64,000 bases of DNA from the NCBI RefSeq assembly GCF_018223345.1, contig NZ_CP073587.1, positions 1,833,001-1,897,000 on the forward strand. Reading direction: 5' to 3'. Source of the DNA: Shewanella yunxiaonensis (GTDB lineage: Bacteria > Pseudomonadota > Gammaproteobacteria > Enterobacterales > Shewanellaceae). Both the position numbers and the translations under genes were made by a program. Shown here piece by piece: positions 38,219 to 48,126 of the stretch. The notes below the pieces were generated by a model that saw only the letters and a list, made by a program, of their open reading frames with translations, searched no databases and was not told the origin of the DNA. Numbering within the stretch: position 1 is the stretch's first letter; the number at the start of each line of letters is the position of its first letter.

Positions 38219-39622
38219 TTACTCCTTGAAGTCAGTCAGAACTGGCAAGATACGGCTGACCTTGTCATAACATTCCTGATATTCCGCAGCGCCATCAGAA
38301 TCTGCCACGATGCCGCCACCGGCCCAACAATGCAATTGTCCGTTAGCCGCCACCAGTGTTCTTATCGCAATATTGGTATCCATTACGCCGTGTTGGCTGA
38401 TATAACCCATCGCACCACAATAGAGGTTTCGTCTCGAAGGCTCCAGCGATTCAATGATTTCCATGGCACGCACTTTCGGCGCGCCGGTGATAGACCCTCC
38501 TGGAAAGGCAGCACGCAACAATGTTAAAGCGTGGACTTTGGGTGGCAGTTGTCCTGTCACCGTACTCACCAGATGATGTACGGCGGGAAAGCTTTCTAAC
38601 GCAAATAATTCGGGCACTTTGACGCTACCTGAGGTGGCAACCTTGCCAATATCATTGCGCAGTAAATCGACAATCATCAGATTTTCGGCGCGGTTTTTCT
38701 CTGATTGCAGTAGTGCTTCAGCTAACTGTCGATCTTCATCAGGATTGTTGCTTCTTGGTGCTGTCCCTTTGATCGGTTTGGTCTGGATTTTCCCCTCAGC
38801 CGAGATGGCAATAAATCGCTCTGGTGAAATTGACAAAGCACAGCCCTGGGGCAGCCGCATAAAGGCAGAAAATGGCGCGGCGTTAGCTTGTCTCAAAGCA
38901 CAATAAGCTTGCCATTCATTACCGCGATAAGTAGCGGAAAAGCGTTGTGTCAGATTGATTTGATAACAATCACCGCTGTGCAAATAGCGTTGAACTTGTT
39001 CAAATTTTGCAAGGTAATCTGCCTGAGTTATTTGCGCTTTCCAGCCGCTAGTCATGGTGAATGCAGGCGATTCGACCCCGGTGGAATTTTCACGTAATGA
39101 CATCAACCGCGGTAGTAACTCAGTTAAGGCGGTTTGACCCGCGTAATGAACCAAGTGCCAGACCTGTGTTTTATTGTCGTGAATTAATGCCCAATCATAT
39201 AGACCAACAGCCATTTGCGGAAACGCAATGTCGTCCGCAGCGCAATCGGGGATCTGCTCAACGCTGCGACCTAAGTCATAACCAAAGCAGCCGATTGCGC
39301 CACCAGCGAACGGAAGGTTTGTCGTTTTGACTGTTGGAAAGTACTGCGCCAGAACGTGTTGTAATTGCTTAAAAGGATCGCCAGTGGATGACCCTATAAG
39401 CTGTCCATTGGCATCGTGAACCTGCGTGCAATTACCGGTAGTCGTCACTGTGGCCACTGGCCATGCACTGATCACATCATAACGGGCATCCGGATGCTTA
39501 GCCGCCGCAGAATCCAATAACACCGCCCAAGGCAGTGCTGAAAGCATTGAAAATACGTCACAAACTGAATATTGCCAGGGCAATTGGCATTCAGCGATAG
39601 CATTGCTGTTTGTGGTGTGCAT
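38219..39622 (-). CDS. pabB: Aminodeoxychorismate synthase component I
   Basis: Makes 4-amino-4-deoxychorismate from chorismate for folate synthesis, using ammonia from the PabA subunit. 467 residues; conserved segments are CYQINLTQRF, SISPERFI, the TKPIKGTAPR active-site region, NLMIVDLLRNDIGKV and FPGGSITGAPKVRAMEIIE. The PIKGT sequence favours PabB over anthranilate synthase TrpE. First gene of a pabB-nudL pair; 194 bases without a convincing gene separate it from the divergent fumarase gene. Confidence 0.95.
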   Translation of the reverse strand: MHTTNSNAIAECQLPWQYSVCDVFSMLSALPWAVLLDSAAAKHPDARYDVISAWPVATVTTTGNCTQVHDANGQLIGSSTGDPFKQLQHVLAQYFPTVKTTNLPFAGGAIGCFGYDLGRSVEQIPDCAADDIAFPQMAVGLYDWALIHDNKTQVWHLVHYAGQTALTELLPRLMSLRENSTGVESPAFTMTSGWKAQITQADYLAKFEQVQRYLHSGDCYQINLTQRFSATYRGNEWQAYCALRQANAAPFSAFMRLPQGCALSISPERFIAISAEGKIQTKPIKGTAPRSNNPDEDRQLAEALLQSEKNRAENLMIVDLLRNDIGKVATSGSVKVPELFALESFPAVHHLVSTVTGQLPPKVHALTLLRAAFPGGSITGAPKVRAMEIIESLEPSRRNLYCGAMGYISQHGVMDTNIAIRTLVAANGQLHCWAGGGIVADSDGAAEYQECYDKVSRILPVLTDFKE

Positions 39623-39816
39623 CTAACTTTAAAATCCAAAAAATGTGATGTAGCCCAAAAAGCTGAGAGAGGTTATCATAATCGCCACCAAAAATGACCA
39701 TAACAGCCTGACCTTAGGTGAAATCGTGCGGTATGGCGGCTTTACTGCAGTGCGACTGGGGGCACTGACACTGTGGCAACACCACAGCGAGGACAGGGAG
39801 CAATTGGAGCGCAAAC

Positions 39817-41337
39817 ATGTCCGTAATCAAGCAAGCTGATTTTATCGATAGTATTGCAGATGCTTTGCAGTACATCTCTTATTATCACCCAAAAGATTTT
39901 GTAGACGCTATGGCAGAAGCCTATGCGCGTGAACAAAGTCCGGCCGCCAAAGATGCCATCGCGCAAATCCTGATTAACTCCCGTATGTCGGCCGAAGGGC
40001 ACCGTCCTTTGTGTCAGGACACCGGCATTGTCACCTGTTTCGTTTATGTCGGGATGGGCGTGCAGTGGGATAAGACCGATATGACCATCCAACAGATGGT
40101 TGATGAAGGTACCCGCCGGGCGTACACCAATCATGATAATACCTTGCGGGCATCGATTGTGGCAGACCCTGCCGGTGCTCGTAAGAACACCCGTGATAAC
40201 AGCCCGGCTGTGGTGCATATCGTCTCTGTGCCAGGGGATAAAGTGGATGTTGCCATTGCGGCAAAAGGCGGCGGCTCAGAAAACAAATCCAAGATGGTCA
40301 TGCTTAATCCCTCTGATGATATCGCTGCCTGGGTCGAAAAGACCTTGCCGACTATGGGCGCCGGGTGGTGTCCACCTGGGATGCTCGGTATCGGTATTGG
40401 GGGAACTGCCGAGAAAGCTGCAGTGATGGCAAAAGAAGCTTTGATGGACAGTGTCGATATCCATGAGTTGATGGCTCGCGGTGCTGAAACTGCGGAAGAA
40501 AAACTGCGTCTGGATATCTTCGAACGTGCGAATAATCTCGGAATCGGTGCTCAGGGGTTAGGTGGCCTGACGACGGTACTGGACGTGAAAATTAAAACAG
40601 CGCCAACACATGCGGCGTCTAAACCCGTGGTGATGATCCCCAATTGCGCCGCCACTCGCCACGTGCATTTCCATCTTGATGGAACCGGTCCAGCGGATTT
40701 AACCCCACCATCATTGGACGACTGGCCAGAAATTACCCGTGAAGTAGGTGAAAATACCCATCGGGTGAATCTGGACACCGTGACTCAGGCAGAAATTGAA
40801 ACCTGGAATAGTGGTGACACCTTGTTATTGTCAGGCAAGATGCTGACTGGGCGTGATGCTGCCCATAAGCGTATCCAGAGCTTGCTGGAAAGTGGTGAAG
40901 GATTACCAGCTGGCGTTGATTTCAAAGGGAAATTTATTTACTACGTTGGCCCAGTTGATCCTGTCCGGGATGAAGTCGTGGGGCCAGCCGGTCCAACAAC
41001 TTCCACTCGTATGGATAAGTTCACCGGTATGATGCTGGAAAAGACTGGCTTGATGGGCATGATTGGTAAGGCCGAACGTGGTCCGGCAGCGGTCGAATCT
41101 ATCAAGCAACATAAAGCAGTGTATTTGATGGCTGTCGGCGGTGCGGCCTATCTGGTTTCTAAGGCCATTAAAAAGGCGCGAGTGATCGCATTCGAAGATT
41201 TGGGCATGGAAGCAATTTATGAGTTTGAAGTTAAGGACATGCCTGTTACTGTAGCGGTTGACTCCAAAGGGGTGAACGCCCACGAAACTGGACCGGCTAT
41301 CTGGAAAGTGAAGATCCAGCAAGCAAAAGAAGCGTGA
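39817..41337 (+). CDS. fumA: Fumarate hydratase class I (iron-sulfur)
   Basis: Interconverts fumarate and malate in the TCA cycle; oxygen-labile 4Fe-4S enzyme of 506 residues. The cluster cysteines and surrounding motifs are visible: RPLCQDTGIVTCF, MIPNCAATRHVHF and the C-terminal-half GPAGPTTSTRMDKF and KAERGPAAVESIK. Length agrees with the shorter class I fumarases of Shewanella and relatives. Ribosome site TTGGAGCG precedes the ATG. Ends with an intrinsic terminator ten bases later. Confidence 0.95.
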   Translation: MSVIKQADFIDSIADALQYISYYHPKDFVDAMAEAYAREQSPAAKDAIAQILINSRMSAEGHRPLCQDTGIVTCFVYVGMGVQWDKTDMTIQQMVDEGTRRAYTNHDNTLRASIVADPAGARKNTRDNSPAVVHIVSVPGDKVDVAIAAKGGGSENKSKMVMLNPSDDIAAWVEKTLPTMGAGWCPPGMLGIGIGGTAEKAAVMAKEALMDSVDIHELMARGAETAEEKLRLDIFERANNLGIGAQGLGGLTTVLDVKIKTAPTHAASKPVVMIPNCAATRHVHFHLDGTGPADLTPPSLDDWPEITREVGENTHRVNLDTVTQAEIETWNSGDTLLLSGKMLTGRDAAHKRIQSLLESGEGLPAGVDFKGKFIYYVGPVDPVRDEVVGPAGPTTSTRMDKFTGMMLEKTGLMGMIGKAERGPAAVESIKQHKAVYLMAVGGAAYLVSKAIKKARVIAFEDLGMEAIYEFEVKDMPVTVAVDSKGVNAHETGPAIWKVKIQQAKEA

Positions 41338-41346
41338 GCGTAAATG

Positions 41347-41372
41347 AAAAAGGGGCCTAAATGGCCCTTTTT
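41347..41372 (+). terminator. Fumarase terminator
   Basis: AAAAAGGGGCC and GGCCCTTTTT pair around TAAAT, followed by T. Strong intrinsic terminator; also palindromic enough for the minus strand, but no minus-strand gene ends here. Confidence 0.9.
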
Positions 41373-41419
41373 GACGTTTAAATCCTGAACCATCGAACAA
41401 TAAATAAGAAGATCTACCC

Positions 41420-43480
41420 ATGAAAATGAATACATTATGTATGGCGTTGTTAGCCACCGGTATTGCATTGCCAGCAATCGCCGCTGAAAAGCAGCCTTTT
41501 ACGGTGCAAGATCTGGTGAAGCTCAACAAATTGCATTCTGCGGCAGTATCAAATGACGGCACCAAATTGGTGTATGGACTAAAAACCGTTGGTGCAGATG
41601 GTAAAGCTGATTCAGATCTATACCTGTTGGATTTGTCGAATAAAGATGCCAAGCCATTACAGTTAACCACGGCTAAAGGGACTGAACACGACGTTACTTT
41701 TAGTGCCGATGATAGCAGTATCTACTTCATCGCCGCGCGCGATGGTAGCAGTCAATTGTACCGGCTGCCCCTTAGCGGCGGCGAGGCGCAGCAAGTGTCT
41801 CATCTGCCGTTAGATATTGATGGCTATAAATTATCTGCTGATGGTAAGCAGGTCGTCATGAGCATTCGGGTATTCCCGGAATGTGACACCTTAGCATGCT
41901 CCAAAGACAAGTTTGACGCCGAAAAGGCGCGTAAAAGTACTGGACGGGATTATACCCAACTGATGATCCGCCATTGGGATACCTGGTTTGATCATGCACG
42001 TAATCACCTGATTGTCGCACCAATCGAAAACGGGCAATTAGGCAAGACTGTCGACGTCACAAAAGGTTTGGATACCGAAACACCACCGAAGCCATTTTCC
42101 GGCATGGAAGAAGTGACCTTTACGCCAGATGGCAAGTATGTGGTATACAGTGCCAAAGCGCCGGCAAAAGACCAAGCATGGACCACAAATTTTGACTTGT
42201 GGCAGGTGCCGGTAAGCGGCGGTGATACTGTTAATTTGACCGCTGAAAACAAAGCGTGGGACGGTCAGCCCGTGTTTTCTGCAGATGGCCGTTATCTCGC
42301 GTATCTAGCGATGAAAAAGCCAGGATTTGAAGCAGACCGTTTCCGCATTATGTTACGTGATACGGTTACCGGTCAAACTAAAGAAGTAGCGCCATTATGG
42401 GATCGTAGTCCTTCCTCCTTGAGCTTTGGTAAAGACAACAACACCCTTTATGTAACCGCACAGGATGTTGGACAGGTTTCCGTATTTGCGGTCAACACAC
42501 AATTCGGTGATGTTCGTACACTTTACAACGATGGCAGCAACAGTTTAGTCGGCCTCGCCGGGGATCGACTGATTGTTAAACACGCATCGTTGGTTGAACC
42601 TGGCGATCTTTGGTCTATGAATACCGATGGTCAGGATCTGCAGCGCCTGACCGATATTAACCGCGCCAAACTGGATACGATTAAATTTGGTGACTTCCAA
42701 CAGTTCAGCTTCAAAGGCTGGAATAATGAAGAAGTTTTTGGCTATTGGTTAAAACCGGCAAACTATGAAGAAGGCAAAAAGTATCCTGTGGCCTTTCTGG
42801 TACATGGTGGCCCACAAGGTTCATTTGGCAACGCTTTCAGCTTCCGTTGGAACCCAGAACTGTGGGCGGGAGCGGGTTATGCAGTGGTGATGGTCGATTT
42901 CCATGGTTCTACAGGTTACGGTCAGGCGTTCACTGATTCCATCAGCATGGATTGGGGTGGAAAGCCATTAGAGGACTTACAAAAAGGTCTGGACGCTGTA
43001 GCGAAACAGCAGCCTTGGATTGATGCGTCAAATGCCTGTGCTTTAGGGGGGTCCTATGGCGGCTACATGATGAACTGGATCCAGGGTAACTGGAATGATG
43101 GCTTTAAGTGCTTGGTTGACCATGCTGGTCTGTTTGATTTGCGCTCTATGTATCATGTTACCGAAGAACTGTGGTTCCCGGAACATGAGTTTGGCGGTAC
43201 CTATGAGCAGGCCAAAGATCTTTATGAAAAGTTCAATCCTGCTAACTACGTGCAAAATTGGAAAACGCCAATGCTGGTGATCCATGGCGAGAAGGACTTT
43301 CGAGTGCCATACGATCAGGGCTTAGCGGCATTTTCCTATATGCAGCGCAATAATATTCCTTCCGAATTGCTGGTGTTCCCAGATGAGAACCACTGGATCC
43401 TGAATCCTGATAATTTGCAGCAATGGTATGGCAAAGTGTTAGGTTGGATGGATCGTTGGACAGGTAAAAGCCGTCAATAG
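41420..43480 (+). CDS. S9-family prolyl oligopeptidase / dipeptidyl peptidase
   Basis: Secreted or periplasmic serine peptidase of 686 residues. A Sec signal peptide (MKMNTLCMALLATGIALPAIAA) is followed by a seven-bladed propeller with repeated S-x-DG-x2 segments and a C-terminal alpha/beta hydrolase domain. The triad is Ser545 in GGSYGGYMMNW, Asp in HGEKDFRVPY and His in PDENHWI. The organisation is of the DPP5/acylaminoacyl-peptidase group (S9C). It likely releases dipeptides for uptake. Confidence 0.94.
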   Translation: MKMNTLCMALLATGIALPAIAAEKQPFTVQDLVKLNKLHSAAVSNDGTKLVYGLKTVGADGKADSDLYLLDLSNKDAKPLQLTTAKGTEHDVTFSADDSSIYFIAARDGSSQLYRLPLSGGEAQQVSHLPLDIDGYKLSADGKQVVMSIRVFPECDTLACSKDKFDAEKARKSTGRDYTQLMIRHWDTWFDHARNHLIVAPIENGQLGKTVDVTKGLDTETPPKPFSGMEEVTFTPDGKYVVYSAKAPAKDQAWTTNFDLWQVPVSGGDTVNLTAENKAWDGQPVFSADGRYLAYLAMKKPGFEADRFRIMLRDTVTGQTKEVAPLWDRSPSSLSFGKDNNTLYVTAQDVGQVSVFAVNTQFGDVRTLYNDGSNSLVGLAGDRLIVKHASLVEPGDLWSMNTDGQDLQRLTDINRAKLDTIKFGDFQQFSFKGWNNEEVFGYWLKPANYEEGKKYPVAFLVHGGPQGSFGNAFSFRWNPELWAGAGYAVVMVDFHGSTGYGQAFTDSISMDWGGKPLEDLQKGLDAVAKQQPWIDASNACALGGSYGGYMMNWIQGNWNDGFKCLVDHAGLFDLRSMYHVTEELWFPEHEFGGTYEQAKDLYEKFNPANYVQNWKTPMLVIHGEKDFRVPYDQGLAAFSYMQRNNIPSELLVFPDENHWILNPDNLQQWYGKVLGWMDRWTGKSRQ

Positions 43481-43500
43481 CGTGATTCATCGTTCATGAG

Positions 43501-43530
43501 AAAGCCGGCACAGTGTTGCCGGTTTTTTTT
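43501..43530 (+). terminator. Terminator after the S9 peptidase
   Basis: CCGGCA (43505-43510) and TGCCGG (43517-43522) pair, with flanking A and a run of eight T. Twenty bases after the stop codon. Confidence 0.9.
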
Positions 43531-44076
43531 ATCGCCAAATCTTAGATAATTTTCTGATTTATAATCACTTATAAAAGCTATCCTAGTACTTAAAGGCCCC
43601 GAGAGCGTTACCGTATCAGCCTTTGCCAAGACGTCATTAAAGTTTCATTAAGGTTTAGTTTTATAAAGTAGCTTTCAAACTAACGTATATCTTTGCCAGA
43701 ATTCACAAGTAACCGTATGCTTTGTATTATGATTTCCATAGCAGCGTGAGTTACTTTCATTAATCTGAAGCCCAGTTGTGTGGAGTTATCTGAACGTCTC
43801 GGTGATTAGCGGTTATTTTTTCCGAAAGCAACCCAGGTTTTGATTATCTAGCGGTGTTTAGGGGGACTAGTGAGCAGTTTTCATTCGAGACGAGATACAG
43901 CTAACAATGGCAGCAAAAACAGTAGACCGGGTGGCTTTCTTTGTCCTGAAATTAGGAGTAATTTATTGCCCGCATTCTACAAGCTAGCCCACCAGAGACG
44001 TTTTATATAGCGGCACTCAGATTTGAATTACAAACCCTGCTTTTCTTGATTTAATGATTAATAAGGTTGTTTCTAC
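43531..44076. other. Gene-free upstream region of opgG
   Basis: About 545 bases with no convincing gene on either strand. It is AT-rich and must hold the opgGH promoter. The one clear structure is the 11-bp tandem repeat at 43634-43655, listed separately. No terminator or hairpin of note was seen after the one at 43501. Confidence 0.5.
43634..43655 (+). promoter_or_regulatory. 11-bp tandem direct repeat upstream of opgG
   Basis: TCATTAAAGTT is followed immediately by TCATTAAGGTT, ten of eleven bases identical. Tandem repeats with an 11-base period are how OmpR/PhoB/PmrA-family regulators bind. Read as ATTAAA-N5-ATTAAG it resembles the perfect PmrA-type box found upstream of eptA. It lies about 420 bases upstream of the opgG start, which is far. 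Confidence 0.4.
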
Positions 44077-45741
44077 ATGCTTAGTCGATTTGGAAAAACG
44101 CTTAGCCTAACAGTGTTGTTGGTCGTTGTATTGTTGCAATCAACAGTGGTGTGGGCTGATCCTAAGACACCTCTCAACCAAGAGAACAAGGTTGAAGCGT
44201 TATTATCCGATAAGAATACTCCTGCACCGGCAAAGACCGCGGATGCCGCTTTCGCTGTGAGCAATGCGAAATATGCGACAAGTGGCATTTTCGATCAAGA
44301 CACCGTGATTAAGCTGGCTAAACAACTTGCGAGTAAACCCTATGTTGCTCCCGATGAAGCATTGCCCGATTCCCTGAAAAATCTGACGCAGGAACAATAT
44401 CAAGATATCCATTTTCGCCAGGATGCGGCGATCTGGAAAAACCAGAATTTACCGTACCAATTACAACTATTTCATCGCGGGTTTTATTTTAAACAGTTGG
44501 TCGAACTGGCATTGGTTCGTGGTAATCAGGCATCACATCTTGCCTATAACTCAGACTATTTTGAAACTGGCACGGCTTTCAACCAAGCGTTGCCGAAAAA
44601 CGATATAGGCTACTCCGGCTTCCGATTGCATTACCCGATTAATCGTAAAGATTATTATGATGAGTTGCTGGTATTTCAGGGGGCCACCTATTTTAAAGCG
44701 CTGGGCAAGGGTGACAATTATGGGGTTTCTGCTCGGGGACTGGCGCTGAGAACTGCTGATCCGATGGGCGAGGAGTTTCCATTTTTTAAGGCTTTTTGGA
44801 TTGAAGAACCTCATGCGGATTCTAATCTGCTGGTCATTCATGCGCTGTTAGACAGCCCGAGTGTGACTGGCGCTTACCGCTTTTCTGTACGCCCTGGTGA
44901 CAATACTCAGATGGATGTAGAAGCTACACTGTTCCCTCGTGTTGACCTTGATAAAGTCGGTCTGGCACCTGGCACCAGCATGTATATGCATTCACTCAAT
45001 GGCCGTCAGAACGTCGATGATTTTCGACCAGAAGTTCATGACTCAGATGGGTTATTAATGCTTAATGGGAGAAGTGAACGTTTGTGGCGCCCCTTGGCAA
45101 ATCCTAAAACATTGCAGATTAGCGCTTTCATGGATAATGCGCCCCAAGGATTTGGTTTGATCCAACGCCAGCGTAATTATGGTGCCTATCAGGATCTGCG
45201 CGCCCAATTTGAAACACATCCTAGTTTATGGGTTGAACCAGTTGGCAACTGGGGGCAGGGGTCAGTGATCCTGACAGAGATCCCAACACAATCGGAAATT
45301 CACGATAATATTGTGGTGTTCTGGCGTCCGATGGACCCCATTCGTGCTGGAAGCGAATACCGATTTGCCTATCGTCTGAGCTGGGGCGATGAGCCATCGG
45401 TAAAACCAGGCACTATCACAGTTGCCCGTACCGCCAGTGGTCGCGCTGATATTTCAAAACCGACGGCAAAACGGTTGTTTGTTATCGATTATCAACTTAA
45501 TGGTGGGCAACGTCCTGCCACTATGCCTGAGCCTAAAGTGCAAGCCTCAAGTGGCAGTATCGATAATGTGGTGATCCGCGAGAACCCGCATAACGGTGGT
45601 TACCGCTTGACCTTCCAATTCGACCCTAAAGATGCTCAAGTCGCTGAGCTTAGAGCCGAACTTCAATTCGATGCAGTCGCTGGCGCTGAAGCCGTGACTT
45701 CTGGAAAGACTGAAACCTGGTTGTACCGGTGGTCTCGTTAA
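44077..45741 (+). CDS. opgG: Glucans biosynthesis protein G
   Basis: Periplasmic protein needed to make osmoregulated periplasmic glucans, probably by branching or trimming the backbone. 554 residues with a signal peptide (hydrophobic [17 protein letters not shown]). Family motifs include [62 protein letters not shown] and [20 protein letters not shown]. Its stop overlaps the opgH ATG by one base. Confidence 0.97.
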   Translation: MLSRFGKTLSLTVLLVVVLLQSTVVWADPKTPLNQENKVEALLSDKNTPAPAKTADAAFAVSNAKYATSGIFDQDTVIKLAKQLASKPYVAPDEALPDSLKNLTQEQYQDIHFRQDAAIWKNQNLPYQLQLFHRGFYFKQLVELALVRGNQASHLAYNSDYFETGTAFNQALPKNDIGYSGFRLHYPINRKDYYDELLVFQGATYFKALGKGDNYGVSARGLALRTADPMGEEFPFFKAFWIEEPHADSNLLVIHALLDSPSVTGAYRFSVRPGDNTQMDVEATLFPRVDLDKVGLAPGTSMYMHSLNGRQNVDDFRPEVHDSDGLLMLNGRSERLWRPLANPKTLQISAFMDNAPQGFGLIQRQRNYGAYQDLRAQFETHPSLWVEPVGNWGQGSVILTEIPTQSEIHDNIVVFWRPMDPIRAGSEYRFAYRLSWGDEPSVKPGTITVARTASGRADISKPTAKRLFVIDYQLNGGQRPATMPEPKVQASSGSIDNVVIRENPHNGGYRLTFQFDPKDAQVAELRAELQFDAVAGAEAVTSGKTETWLYRWSR

Positions 45742-47963
45742 TGGATACCATGGATCAAAAGATGTTGCAGGATAATTTGCTGACCGAAACTGCCCCCAAG
45801 TTGCAGGGGGACAGTGCAATGCCACCGGAAAGACCGGCGCCTATGCCAGAGCAGAGTCTGAAATCATTGTCCGTCGGTTTCCCGCGGCAAAGCACCACTG
45901 CTGGCGGTGTGACCTCAAAAGTGTCGCGGCGAGTCATGGTTGTAGGTTCTGCATTATTGCTGTCAACTTTTGCGATATATGAAATGTTGCAAGTATTCAG
46001 CGTCGCGGCAGTGACACCGCTGGAATACTTGGTACTGCTGCTGTTTGCCATCAATTTCTGTTGGATCGCTTTAGCTTTCTGTAGTGGTGTGGCTGGTTTT
46101 GTAGCATTGATTAAACGACGTTTTGTTAAAGCAAAAACTCAGTCTGTAAAAGTGCTCACCGATAATGTCGCTATCTTAATGCCGACCTATAACGAACAGC
46201 CTGATCGCGTGTTTTCTGCTGTTGAAACAATGGCGTTGGATCTCCGCGAATATACGAAAGACACTCAGGAGTTTCAGTGCTTTTCGTGGTTTATTCTTTC
46301 TGATACTACGGATCCTACGATTGCACTTGCAGAGGAACAGGCCTTTTGGTTACTCCGGAAAAGACTTGATGGCCGCGCGAACGTTTACTATCGTCGGCGC
46401 CGCAAAAATACCGCGCGTAAATCAGGAAATGTTGAAGATTTTTGTACACGGTGGGGTAGCGCATACACCAGTCTGTTGGTGCTAGATGCCGACAGCTTAA
46501 TGCAAAGTCAATGTATTGTGGAACTGGGCCGGCGGATGCAAGCCGATCCCGATGCCGGACTCATCCAGACTATTCCCTATTTAGTAAAAGGGGTAACGCT
46601 GCTAGCGCGTCTGCAACAGTTTGCTGCGCGTTTCTATGGCCCAGTGATTGGTACTGGTCTCGCATGGTGGGTGCAGAAAGAGGGCAACTTCTGGGGTCAC
46701 AATGCGATTATCCGCACTGAAGCCTTCATGCAGGCCGCTGGTTTGCCGGTGTTAAAAGGTAAACCACCGTTTGGTGGCCATATCCTCAGCCACGATTTTG
46801 TTGAGGCAGCGTTAATCAGACGTGCTGGCTGGAGCGTTAAAATTGCCGCCGATCTCCCTGGTTCCTTTGAAGAATGTCCGCCTTCGATTATCGATATGGC
46901 AGTACGAGACCGTCGTTGGTGCCAGGGGAACTTGCAACATACGCGAGTGTTACCCGCTAAAGGACTGCACTGGATCAGTCGGTTACATTTGGTGACCGGG
47001 ATCATGTCCTATTTATCGTCACCATTTTGGTTGTTACTGATCCTTTCTGGGTTATTGCTGGCCTTGCAGGCACACTATATCCGTCCGGAATATTTTACCG
47101 ACCAGTTCTCATTGTTCCCTAAATGGCCAGTGATGGACTCAGACCGCGCATTACGCTTGTTTTATATCACCATGGGTATTCTGTTTGGGCCAAAAATCTT
47201 TGGTACCTTGTTATTGCTGACCGATCGTCAATATGTCAGCGTTTTGGGTGGCCGATTACGCATTATGACCAGCATCCTATTGGAAATTCTGGTGTCAGCA
47301 TTAATTGCCCCCATTATGATGTTTATTCATTGTGGGGCAGTGTTTGCCATTATTTCCGGGAAAGACAGTGGCTGGGCACCGCAACGTCGTGATGATGGCA
47401 GCTTGCCCTGGTCTGATGTGATTTATCGTCACCGATATCATGTGCTGGCAGGGATCTTACTGGGTTATGCCGCATATCTTGATTCCTGGACACTGTTGGC
47501 ATGGATGTCACCAGCGCTTATCGGGTTATGGATTGCCATTCCATTATCAGCATTTACCGCCTCACAAAAAGTCGGTAAATGGTTTATGGCTAAACATCTG
47601 TTAGCCACACCTGAAGAGGTTGAGCCGCCGAAGATCCTATTAGCGGCGGCAAACGCCCGCGATGAGTATGAGGCTTCTCTGAAAGAAATCTGGAATGTCA
47701 GGATGTTACTCGATAAACCAGAACTGATGGAGTTGCACATGCAAATTATGGATAAGCTGCCAACTCATGTCCCAGGTGGGAAGATTGAATCCATGGACGC
47801 GATAGCCCGCGTAAAAGTGCAAGAAGCACAAACTCAGGATGCGCTGTTAGCCAATTTGGATAACAAGGAGATGGGTTATATTTTGGGTAATCCATTGCTA
47901 CTGCAGACGATGCAACGCTTGCCTAAATCTATTACTGAAAGTGACCTTGTCAGCATTTGTTAA
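45741..47963 (+). CDS. opgH: Glucans biosynthesis glucosyltransferase H
   Basis: Inner-membrane glycosyltransferase (GT2 family) that builds the glucan backbone from UDP-glucose. 740 residues from the ATG at 45741, which overlaps the opgG stop; a GTG at 45729 is open but less likely. Two membrane segments precede the catalytic loop, which carries LMPTYNE, VLDADS (DxD), [14 protein letters not shown] and the processive [10 protein letters not shown] motif; several membrane segments follow. Forms an operon with opgG. Confidence 0.97.
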   Translation: MDTMDQKMLQDNLLTETAPKLQGDSAMPPERPAPMPEQSLKSLSVGFPRQSTTAGGVTSKVSRRVMVVGSALLLSTFAIYEMLQVFSVAAVTPLEYLVLLLFAINFCWIALAFCSGVAGFVALIKRRFVKAKTQSVKVLTDNVAILMPTYNEQPDRVFSAVETMALDLREYTKDTQEFQCFSWFILSDTTDPTIALAEEQAFWLLRKRLDGRANVYYRRRRKNTARKSGNVEDFCTRWGSAYTSLLVLDADSLMQSQCIVELGRRMQADPDAGLIQTIPYLVKGVTLLARLQQFAARFYGPVIGTGLAWWVQKEGNFWGHNAIIRTEAFMQAAGLPVLKGKPPFGGHILSHDFVEAALIRRAGWSVKIAADLPGSFEECPPSIIDMAVRDRRWCQGNLQHTRVLPAKGLHWISRLHLVTGIMSYLSSPFWLLLILSGLLLALQAHYIRPEYFTDQFSLFPKWPVMDSDRALRLFYITMGILFGPKIFGTLLLLTDRQYVSVLGGRLRIMTSILLEILVSALIAPIMMFIHCGAVFAIISGKDSGWAPQRRDDGSLPWSDVIYRHRYHVLAGILLGYAAYLDSWTLLAWMSPALIGLWIAIPLSAFTASQKVGKWFMAKHLLATPEEVEPPKILLAAANARDEYEASLKEIWNVRMLLDKPELMELHMQIMDKLPTHVPGGKIESMDAIARVKVQEAQTQDALLANLDNKEMGYILGNPLLLQTMQRLPKSITESDLVSIC

Positions 47964-47976
47964 ATAGAAAAATTTC

Positions 47977-48004
47977 AAAGAGCCGGCATATTGCCGGCTT
48001 TTTG
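47977..48004 (+). terminator. opgGH terminator
   Basis: AGCCGGCA and TTGCCGGCT pair around TA, preceded by AAAG and followed by five T, fourteen bases after the opgH stop. Confidence 0.9.
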
Positions 48005-48086
48005 TTATCGGAGTGACTGTTCTGTTTGTGAGCAACCTTGTTGTTTTTATCGTTGCTGTTTGCCAAATCCAAGAGTTCAGGATAAA

Positions 48087-48103
48087 TTAAAACACTTGTT
48101 TAA
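48087..48103. promoter_or_regulatory. Candidate PsrA-type operator before the acyl-CoA dehydrogenase
   Basis: TTAAAACACTTGTTTAA contains AAAC-N4-GTTT, close to the PsrA recognition pattern (C/G)AAAC-N2-4-GTTT(G/C), with flanking TTAA symmetry. It lies 24 bases upstream of the start codon, where a repressor would block transcription. Confidence 0.4.
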
Positions 48104-48126
48104 ATTTTAATACAGGCCGTGGAACG

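Noticed and set aside
39629..39842. Open frames on both strands in the pabB-fumarase gap, one ending in a hydrophobic stretch and one running into the fumarase start
   Set aside because: The plus-strand frame has no usable start codon or ribosome site and the minus-strand frame overlaps the fumarase leader; no recognisable family.
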